Source: Prevotella sp. CAG:924 (lineage in GTDB: Bacteria; Bacteroidota; Bacteroidia; Bacteroidales; Bacteroidaceae). From it: DNA of 10,132 nt. Both the position numbers and the translations under genes were made by a program. The stretch spans positions 1 through 10,132 of the forward strand of contig HF988440.1 of assembly GCA_000431975.1 (NCBI GenBank), given 5' to 3'. This document shows positions 1 to 5,351 of this stretch, piece after piece (the first letter of the stretch is position 1; every line of letters begins with the position of its first letter). The notes under the pieces are model-generated. The model did not search any database and was not told the DNA's origin. It saw only the letters and a program-made list of their open reading frames with translations.

Positions 1-39
1 CAAGATCTGCCGTGCCTCTTTGGGAAAATGCCGTCTAGA

Positions 40-78
40 TGCACCTAGGTGACTAGCCCCTTGCACTTAGGTGTCTGA
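40..78. repeat. Pair of short direct near-repeats
   Basis: Two copies of a motif of the form TGCACYTAGGTG begin at 40 and 62, a 22-bp period. The first contains the perfect 10-bp palindrome CACCTAGGTG (42-51), flanked on both sides by CTAG (35-38 and 53-56). More degenerate similarity may continue to about 100. The rest of 1-203 shows no gene and no convincing terminator for the minus-strand gene that ends at 204. Function is unknown; it could be the edge of a larger intergenic repeat cut by the window start. Confidence 0.4.
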
Positions 79-203
79 CTTTTCTAGAGTTGGGTAGACG
101 TTTTTTCTCTTTATAGACTGAAACAGTAGACATCTTACAGAAAGCTATCCTAAGAAAGTAGGCTCATCTGACATTTCGAGTGATGGGACAATTATGTAGG
201 GAT

Positions 204-1775
204 TTACTCGTTTATTGATTTTACAAAGGCTTTGCCTTTATCTGTCAATACATAACCGCCTGTCTTTAACGATCCTTGATATTCTACCAAACCTAAAGGC
301 TCTGATGAGAGTCGTTTAAGAATTCTTTCCAAAGTAGCTTTGGAGATATCAATATTATCTAATAATAATTTACGCTTTATTAAGGGAGTCCTTGATATTG
401 CCAATAACACCAATCGTGCATTATCATTTATAGCATCATTTATAGCATCATTTATAGCATCATTTAATGGCTCAATAAAATCATCACCGATCAAGACTCT
501 ATCACCAAAGCCCTCTCTACAAGGAATCTCAATCAAGAAATAACTTCTTTCTTCGTTAGTCTCAATTACAGCAGGCTTAGAGTCATTTCTTCTTAACTCA
601 TCTTGTATGGTTGGGATGCCTGTTCCTCTACCTTCGGACAACTGAAGTTCTTTGAGATAATCACCCAAACGACGATTACGGTAACGACGTGACTTCAGAC
701 GCTCTGCCTTGTGGATAGCATCAATACTAATGGAACGGTCCGGACCGGCATAACTAAGAATGGAAATCTTATCTGGCTCAATCGTAATTTCTACCGGTTC
801 ACGTTCTTGATAGTCTCTATGATAAAGTGCATTAACTACCGCTTCTTCAATAGCCTGGTAAGGATAGTTGAAGAAGGTTATGGATTCTGCTTTGTCTTTC
901 TGCTTGATTATACGTTTCTTGATCACATTGGTCTTGATATAGTCCAATGATTGTTTTATCATATCGGGTACAGGTCCGACAATCTTTGGAACTTCAATCA
1001 TGTTATTGGGATTCTTGATGCAGCCTTCAGGAAAAATAACAATATCCACCTGTGTCGTCGGGAAAAATTTAGCGGGATTCTTACAGAACATCATGGCAGC
1101 CACATTCTTGACCAATCGACGCTCAGTTGGCCCTACTAGCAGGTCCATCTGCGACAACAACTCTGACAGGGATAATTTTTCGAAATCAGAAACCAAACGA
1201 CTATTGACAGTTTGCAGGTAATCAAGAACCAAGGCTCTTGATATATCTGATATTTCTATATTCTCATTACCTCTTTCATCAAACGGAGTACGACTTGCCA
1301 TTTCACGTAATTCATCCAGGGCTTCACCTTTTGCCTCAATGGTATTGGTTCCATTACGAATATACCATTTACATGGTGACTGATTACTTGCCGTGACTCG
1401 TTCACGTACATTATACGGACGATTCACTCCCGCCGGCACCCAGATAAGCAATACGTATTTTCCATCAATCTCCTGCACGTCGATTCGTGGCAAATAGAAT
1501 GGATCAATCTTGTGGTTGAAACCAATCATGTCTCGTTGTATCTTATCGAGTTCTTCTATGGGAATACCTGTAACTGGTCGTTTTGCAATACCTGTGTTTT
1601 CTTCTTCTTGGACACCTACAATAATGTATCCTCCGCCAATGTTATCAAAATCATTGGCGAAAGCACAGATAGTACGATAAATTTTATCAGGATTCCAACC
1701 TGTTTTAAATTCTATACGGGTGGATTCTATTTTACGCTTGTGAAGCAGATCTTCTATGTTTACTGGAATAGCCAT
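204..1775 (-). CDS. AlbA_2 (Schlafen-type) putative DNA/RNA-binding protein with GHKL-like ATPase segment and winged helix
   Basis: The 523-residue protein has the layout of the family often annotated as RNA-binding domain-containing protein or RecG-like transcriptional regulator. Residues about 16-150 are an AlbA_2 domain, shown by ESTRIEFK (17-24) followed by ICAFAND and GGGYIIVGV (36-55). Residues about 307-396 match the HATPase_c_4 pattern, with EEAVVNALYHRDY (310-322, N315 as the N-box Asn) and GRGTGIP (382-388). Residues 438-451 are a tandem DAIN repeat, and about 452-523 look like a winged-helix DNA-binding domain. I chose the ATG at 1775 because AGGA lies 9 nt upstream and the protein then begins MAIPVNIEDLL, as I recall for relatives; a start nine codons earlier at 1802 is possible. 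The gene is intact, stands alone, and is divergent from the cas operon. Cellular role is unproven: relatives are described as regulators, and Schlafen-like AlbA domains also occur in defence neighbourhoods. A link to CRISPR is only positional. Confidence 0.85.
   Translation of the reverse strand: MAIPVNIEDLLHKRKIESTRIEFKTGWNPDKIYRTICAFANDFDNIGGGYIIVGVQEEENTGIAKRPVTGIPIEELDKIQRDMIGFNHKIDPFYLPRIDVQEIDGKYVLLIWVPAGVNRPYNVRERVTASNQSPCKWYIRNGTNTIEAKGEALDELREMASRTPFDERGNENIEISDISRALVLDYLQTVNSRLVSDFEKLSLSELLSQMDLLVGPTERRLVKNVAAMMFCKNPAKFFPTTQVDIVIFPEGCIKNPNNMIEVPKIVGPVPDMIKQSLDYIKTNVIKKRIIKQKDKAESITFFNYPYQAIEEAVVNALYHRDYQEREPVEITIEPDKISILSYAGPDRSISIDAIHKAERLKSRRYRNRRLGDYLKELQLSEGRGTGIPTIQDELRRNDSKPAVIETNEERSYFLIEIPCREGFGDRVLIGDDFIEPLNDAINDAINDAINDNARLVLLAISRTPLIKRKLLLDNIDISKATLERILKRLSSEPLGLVEYQGSLKTGGYVLTDKGKAFVKSINE
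426..461 (-). repeat. 12-bp tandem minisatellite inside the AlbA_2 gene
   Basis: Three perfect head-to-tail copies of ATTTATAGCATC (plus strand) span 426-461, and a partial fourth starts at 462. On the coding strand they give a repeating Asp-Ala-Ile-Asn tetrapeptide in the linker between the ATPase-like segment and the winged helix. Gain or loss of a unit keeps the reading frame, so the likely result of slippage is a change in linker length rather than on/off switching. Confidence 0.9.
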
Positions 1776-1900
1776 ATTCTTTAGTCCTGCAACATAAATC
1801 ATCTTTTATAAGTTTCTGAGTAACAAAAAATTGCCCAGATCTTAGATATGTCGGATTTTTATTTGTCTTAGAGTTGCGAATCCAAGGATAATAAAAAACA

Positions 1901-2041
1901 TTATAACTTGTCAAAGTTAGCAATAAAATCTGAGAAACTCACACTTTTAGAGGAATATTTCTCATATATATCCATTTGATATTCTAATATATTGATTGGA
2001 TGCAGAGCTTTTGAAGTAAGAAATATGTGAAGGTCTGCCAT
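1901..2041 (-). pseudogene. Orphan 46-codon reading frame, possible gene remnant
   Basis: From the ATG at 2041 to the TAA at 1901 the minus strand reads a 46-residue peptide beginning MADLHIFLTS and ending FIANFDKL. Its composition is protein-like, with a helix-like middle (NILEYQMDIYEKYSS). Just past its stop, the -1/+1 frame continues as open, plausible protein sequence (YNVFYYPWIRNSKT...) down into the start of the AlbA_2 gene, as though a frameshift had split an older gene. I do not recognise the family. It may be chance, a small real protein, or the decayed end of a gene whose upstream part is missing. Confidence 0.25.
1912..1919 (-). promoter_or_regulatory. Possible Bacteroidetes -7 element for the AlbA_2 gene
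   Basis: The plus-strand CAAAGTTA reads TAACTTTG on the minus strand, a perfect TAnnTTTG -7 box. No good TTTG -33 box lies 19-21 bp upstream, so the call is weak. It would give a leader of roughly 130 nt before the ATG at 1775. Confidence 0.25.
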
Positions 2042-2099
2042 CCCTGCTTACAAAAAGGGGCCCCCATACAGCTAAATCAGGAAAAGGTATAGATAGTAC

Positions 2100-2146
2100 A
2101 AAAAGGCCGCGTGTCAAGGTGGATAGAGCCCTTGACACGCGGTCTT
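2100..2146 (-). terminator. Strong intrinsic terminator hairpin, minus-strand orientation
   Basis: A perfect 13-bp inverted repeat, CCGCGTGTCAAGG (2107-2119) with its complement (2130-2142), encloses a 10-nt loop and extends to about 17 bp with one G-U pair. Read on the minus strand the stem is followed by TTTTT (plus 2100-2104), the classic intrinsic terminator layout. Read on the plus strand the tail is only TCTTAATG, so it works poorly in that direction. No complete minus-strand gene lies just upstream (to the right), so it is orphaned unless it belonged to a lost gene such as the tRNA suggested by 2173-2191. Confidence 0.7.
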
Positions 2147-2172
2147 AATGTTATGAATGTCAGACTGTCGAA

Positions 2173-2191
2173 TCGGGTGGCAGGGATTGAA
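2173..2191 (-). other. tRNA-3'-end-like segment, candidate attachment-site scar
   Basis: On the minus strand this reads TTCAATC, CCTGC, CACCCGA, which fits a T-loop, the 3' side of a T-stem (with conserved C61) and the 3' side of an acceptor stem. No 5' partner strands are present, so it is not a tRNA gene. The terminator hairpin at 2100-2146 follows about 25 nt downstream on the same strand, as expected after a tRNA. Tyrosine recombinases often integrate islands into tRNA 3' ends and leave such duplicates. Against it, the base after the acceptor strand is T, an uncommon discriminator. The plus-strand reading also resembles the 3' half of the CRISPR repeat (about 14 of 16 with one gap), so a degenerate repeat is a rival reading. 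Confidence 0.3.
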
Positions 2192-2255
2192 TGACAATCT
2201 CTAAGTGAAATAGTATTAAATTGCAGTCCTAAGAATAAATATTTGCGTAATCTCT

Positions 2256-2286
2256 TTTGAAATATAATCTATTCTTATTAGATTTG
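2256..2286 (+). promoter_or_regulatory. Bacteroidetes-type promoter of the cas operon
   Basis: TTTG (2256-2259) is followed after exactly 19 bp by TAGATTTG (2279-2286), a perfect match to the -33 TTTG / -7 TAnnTTTG consensus described for Bacteroides sigma-ABfr. Transcription should start near 2290-2295, giving a 5' UTR of about 70 nt before cas3. No other match this good was seen upstream of the operon. Confidence 0.75.
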
Positions 2287-2312
2287 TATCTACTCTAAAG
2301 GCTCGAATCCTA

Positions 2313-2345
2313 TGTTTCTTACATGAAAAATAACTGTTTGTTACA
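2313..2345 (+). repeat. Direct repeat in the cas 5' UTR, possible operator
   Basis: TGTTTCTTACA (2313-2323) and TGTTTGTTACA (2335-2345) match at 10 of 11 positions with a 22-bp period, about two helical turns. They lie just downstream of the predicted transcription start and just before cas3, a position suited to a repressor or RNA-level control. No regulator is identified. Confidence 0.35.
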
Positions 2346-2362
2346 AAAATATTTTTTCGTGT

Positions 2363-4609
2363 ATGAATGGAGGACTTAATTCTATTGGAATGGAAAGACT
2401 ACTAATATCCCATTTACGTCAAGACAAGGAAAATGGCGAATGGATAATACAGACAAATGATGAGCACCAGAATGGTGTTGCAGAAATGGCGGCTCAGTTT
2501 ACAGGGGAGTTTGGTCTCCCTTCCTGGGGACGAGCCTTAGGGCTTCTTCACGACAAGGGTAAGGAGCGCAGGGCTTTCCAGCAGTATATCCGTCGAGAAA
2601 ACGAAATCCCCGTGACAGACAATAGGCATTATGCCGACCACAACCATGCTTTTGTGGGAGGACTGCTTGCTGACAAACTCATGGGAAGACCTTTTATGAA
2701 CCTCCTTGCCAATCAGATCATCTCGCATCATGCAGGCCTGCATGATTATGGTGATGTTGAAAGTATTCTGGATGAAACGGAATTGCCGGAAGAGATCAAT
2801 AAGGATGATCTTAAAATAGATTTCAGCACATTGGCAAAGGAGTTTCAAGGACTTCCATTTTTCAAGTCAAAAGAAGACACTAGGAATTTTCATCATCTCT
2901 CGCGTATGCTCTTTTCGTGTCTTACCGATGCTGACAGATTGGATACAGAGCGCTTTATGGACGTAGAATCGTGGAAGAAGCGTGTATGCCGGCATAGGAT
3001 AGCAGACCTATTGCCTAAGCTTGATGCTTACATACAGATGTTGCAGGCAAATGCGGCCGACACGGAAGTGAACCGCATACGCAAAATGGTGCAGGAACGA
3101 TGCAGAAAAACTTCTTCAGGCGGGAAGGGATTCTATAGCCTTACCGTTCCTACAGGAGGCGGCAAGACATTGTCCTCACTCTTATGGGCTATGAGACATG
3201 CCATGACTCATGGTATGAAACGTATAATCATAGCCATTCCGTATACCAGCATTATCGTACAGACGGCAGGACTGCTGAAAAATATCTTTGGCGAGGAAAA
3301 TGTTCTGGAACATCACAGTAACTTTAATCCCGATAGCATTGCAGATGAGACGACAAGAGAGAAAACGAAGCTTGCCACAGAGAATTGGGACTATCCGATC
3401 ATAGTCACTACCAACGTGCAGCTTTTTGAATCGATGTTCAGTAACAAGCCTTCTGTTTGCCGTAAGTTGCATAATATAGTTAATTCGGTTATCATATTGG
3501 ATGAGGTACAAACCTTGCCAACAGATTTCTTACAGCCGATAGTTGACGCTTTGAAGGCCTATCGGGAAATGTTCGGCGTGTCTGTCTTGTTTACGACGGC
3601 AAGTCAGCCTGTGCTTAGCGGACTAATAGAGGGATCTAATCCTTTCGAAAAGTTTAAAGGAATAGATGACATAACTGAAATTATTCCTGATGAATATGAA
3701 TTGCATGACAGGCTTCGTCGGGTGGACATAAAAATAGACAAAGAGGGCAGAACATACGATGAGATAGCCACGATGCTGGCAAGATATGATAAGGTGCTGT
3801 GTGTTGTGAACACCCGAAAGGATGCAAAAGAACTGTATGACCGTTTGCCTGATGAGGGCGTAAAACTTCATTTGTCGAGGATGATGTGTCCTAAGCATAT
3901 CAGCAAAACAATATGTGAGATAAAAGACATATTGAATGATGATGCTCAATCTGTTGTCAGGGTGGTCGCAACTCAGCTTGTTGAGGCCGGCGTAGACATA
4001 GACTTCCCTGTGGTGTTCCGTCAGGAGGCCGGTCTTGACTCTGTATTGCAGGCTGCGGGAAGATGCAACCGTGAAGGACGGATCGATACCGGTTATACTT
4101 TTGTCTTCAGCCTTTCAGGCGAAAACCGCCTTCCTTTCGGATCAATAAAGGATGCGAACAATGCACGGCTGAATTTGCCTGATGACAGTGATTGGTTCTC
4201 CCCTTCAGTAATGCAGACGTATTTTAAGAATTTGTATTCTCAAAAGAAAACATTTGATAAAAAAGACATCAAACATTATCTTTATAAATATAAGGAATTG
4301 TGCTTTGAGAAAGCCGCCGAAGCATTTAAGCTTATAGAAGATGATGGCGTAAACGTTATTGTAAACTGGGGAAATAGCATGGACCTTGTTGAACAACTGA
4401 AAGTATCAGGGTGTACTTATGGCTTAATGAAACAGCTTGCCCAGTTTACGGTTAGCGTCAAACGTACAGATTTCAAGAAACTGTGCCAGTATGGTGTCAT
4501 AGAAGAAATATTGGAAGGCGTGTATGTATTGCCGGACAGAGCACAGTATAACTGCCATACCGGGCTTAGTCTTGATAATCATTGGATGGATGAGATACTG
4601 ACGATATAA
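2363..4609 (+). CDS. cas3: CRISPR-associated nuclease/helicase Cas3, type I-C
   Basis: Cas3 is the effector recruited by Cascade after target binding; it nicks and processively degrades DNA. This 748-residue protein has the usual N-terminal HD nuclease: EHQNG with H35, LLHDKGK with H63-D64, ADHNH (91-95), ISHHAG (120-125) and D189/D191. The SF2 helicase follows, with Walker A PTGGGKT (263-269), DEVQ box (380-383), TTASQP (411-416), motif V ATQLVEAGVDID (536-547) and motif VI QAAGRCNREG (563-572). All catalytic motifs look intact. It is first in the operon, about 70 nt downstream of the predicted promoter. The annotated ATG gives MNGGLNSIG before MERLLISHLRQ. Starting at the second Met (2390) is a good alternative, since relatives tend to begin close to the LISHxR segment; neither start has a well-spaced Shine-Dalgarno. 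Confidence 0.97.
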   Translation: MNGGLNSIGMERLLISHLRQDKENGEWIIQTNDEHQNGVAEMAAQFTGEFGLPSWGRALGLLHDKGKERRAFQQYIRRENEIPVTDNRHYADHNHAFVGGLLADKLMGRPFMNLLANQIISHHAGLHDYGDVESILDETELPEEINKDDLKIDFSTLAKEFQGLPFFKSKEDTRNFHHLSRMLFSCLTDADRLDTERFMDVESWKKRVCRHRIADLLPKLDAYIQMLQANAADTEVNRIRKMVQERCRKTSSGGKGFYSLTVPTGGGKTLSSLLWAMRHAMTHGMKRIIIAIPYTSIIVQTAGLLKNIFGEENVLEHHSNFNPDSIADETTREKTKLATENWDYPIIVTTNVQLFESMFSNKPSVCRKLHNIVNSVIILDEVQTLPTDFLQPIVDALKAYREMFGVSVLFTTASQPVLSGLIEGSNPFEKFKGIDDITEIIPDEYELHDRLRRVDIKIDKEGRTYDEIATMLARYDKVLCVVNTRKDAKELYDRLPDEGVKLHLSRMMCPKHISKTICEIKDILNDDAQSVVRVVATQLVEAGVDIDFPVVFRQEAGLDSVLQAAGRCNREGRIDTGYTFVFSLSGENRLPFGSIKDANNARLNLPDDSDWFSPSVMQTYFKNLYSQKKTFDKKDIKHYLYKYKELCFEKAAEAFKLIEDDGVNVIVNWGNSMDLVEQLKVSGCTYGLMKQLAQFTVSVKRTDFKKLCQYGVIEEILEGVYVLPDRAQYNCHTGLSLDNHWMDEILTI

Positions 4610-4632
4610 AAACATAATTGATTATTACATTA

Positions 4633-4649
4633 TTGCCGACATACGGCAA
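4633..4649 (+). other. Small hairpin in the cas3-cas5c gap
   Basis: TTGCCG (4633-4638) and CGGCAA (4644-4649) can form a 6-bp stem with a 5-nt loop in the only sizeable gap (61 nt) of the operon. The downstream bases are A-rich rather than T-rich, so it is not a plus-strand intrinsic terminator. It might mark mRNA processing or stability that uncouples cas3 from the Cascade genes. The cas5c ribosome site AGGGAAG (4661-4667) follows. Confidence 0.35.
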
Positions 4650-4670
4650 ATAAAAAAATAAGGGAAGAAT

Positions 4671-5351
4671 ATGGAATATACAGATAAGGAATATTGTCTG
4701 GAAGTGTGGGGCGATTGGGCCTGCTTCACACGGCCAGAACTGAAGGTTGAGCGTGTGAGTTATGACGTAATGACTCCCTCGGCTGCACGTGCCATCTTTG
4801 AAGCAATATTGTTCAAGCGTTATGCCATGCGGTGGCAGGTGACAAGGATTGAGGTTATTAATCCTATAAAGTGGACAACTATACGACGGAATGAGGTGGG
4901 AGCCTTGGCCGGCAAGTCACCCATTTATATCGAGGACAAACGTCAACAGAAAAATTCTCTGCTTTTAAAGGATGTACGTTATCGTATATATGCAAAGCTG
5001 GTCTTTATTCCGGTGAAGGACCGCCCAAAGGAAGCTTTTGCCAAGCATGAGCCGACAAATGATGAAAATCCGATGAAATATTATCAGATGTTTGAACGTC
5101 GGGCATCACAAGGTCAGTGTTTCACACAGCCATATCTTGGTTGCCGGGAATTTGCTGCCAACTGGAGATATGTTGACAGTAAGGACAGTCTTGTGCCGCC
5201 TCTGCAGGAAGACAGAGATTTGGGGATCATGCTTTATGATATGGATTTCGATAAGAATCCCAAGAAACCTGATGCAATGTTTTATCGCGCGGTGATGAAA
5301 CAGGGCGTTATTGTAGTACCCGAAAAAGATAGTGAGGAGGTGTTAAGATGA
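4671..5351 (+). CDS. cas5c: Cas5c (Cas5d), crRNA-processing endonuclease and Cascade subunit
   Basis: In type I-C systems, which lack Cas6, Cas5c cuts pre-crRNA at the 3' base of the repeat hairpin and stays bound to the 5' handle as part of Cascade. The 226-residue length fits. The N-terminus EVWGDWACFTRPELKVERVSYDV (11-33) and PSAARAIFEAI (36-46) form the first RAMP strand and helix. NPMKYYQMFERR (133-144) and GQCFTQPYLGCREFAA (148-163) are the family hallmark region that includes the catalytic Lys. K136 is the candidate catalytic residue; it is followed by Tyr137, whereas the studied Bacillus halodurans enzyme, as I recall, has His there. No Cas6 is encoded in the window, consistent with this role. 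Its TGA overlaps the cas8c ATG by 4 nt, suggesting translational coupling. Confidence 0.96.
   Translation: MEYTDKEYCLEVWGDWACFTRPELKVERVSYDVMTPSAARAIFEAILFKRYAMRWQVTRIEVINPIKWTTIRRNEVGALAGKSPIYIEDKRQQKNSLLLKDVRYRIYAKLVFIPVKDRPKEAFAKHEPTNDENPMKYYQMFERRASQGQCFTQPYLGCREFAANWRYVDSKDSLVPPLQEDRDLGIMLYDMDFDKNPKKPDAMFYRAVMKQGVIVVPEKDSEEVLR
5334..5341 (+). promoter_or_regulatory. Strong Shine-Dalgarno for cas8c
   Basis: GAGGAGGT ends 6 nt before the cas8c ATG at 5348 and lies within the 3' end of cas5c. It is the strongest ribosome site in the operon and supports the overlapping start. Confidence 0.75.

Larger units (their letters stand above)
1776..2362. other. Gene-poor junction between the divergent AlbA_2 gene and cas operon
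   Basis: No full gene was found in this 587-bp stretch. It contains a 46-codon orphan frame, a possible minus-strand promoter, a strong minus-strand terminator hairpin, a tRNA-3'-end-like segment, and the cas promoter with its 5' UTR, each listed separately. It also carries an abrupt G4C5 run at 2057-2065 in otherwise AT-rich DNA, and two copies of TACAAAAAGG (2049-2058 and 2097-2106). The mosaic look fits a recombination or insertion boundary, but that is inference. Confidence 0.6.

Noticed and set aside
42..51. CACCTAGGTG palindrome as a transcription terminator for the AlbA_2 gene
   Set aside because: It is too short and loopless and lacks a T-tract in the right place on the minus strand.
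340..543. Plus-strand open frame across the AlbA_2 gene with a repeated FIAS motif
   Set aside because: It is the antisense reading of the 12-bp repeat in an intact, well-supported gene.
2057..2065. G4C5 run as a terminator hairpin on the minus strand with T5
   Set aside because: The palindrome has no loop, so it cannot fold into a stable hairpin by itself.
2049..2106. Two TACAAAAAGG copies as a target-site duplication of an insertion sequence
   Set aside because: Only 38 bp lie between them, with no transposase or terminal inverted repeats; the string is simple and may recur by chance.
2537..2848. 103-codon minus-strand open frame within cas3
   Set aside because: It lies antisense to the HD nuclease domain of cas3 and has no independent support.
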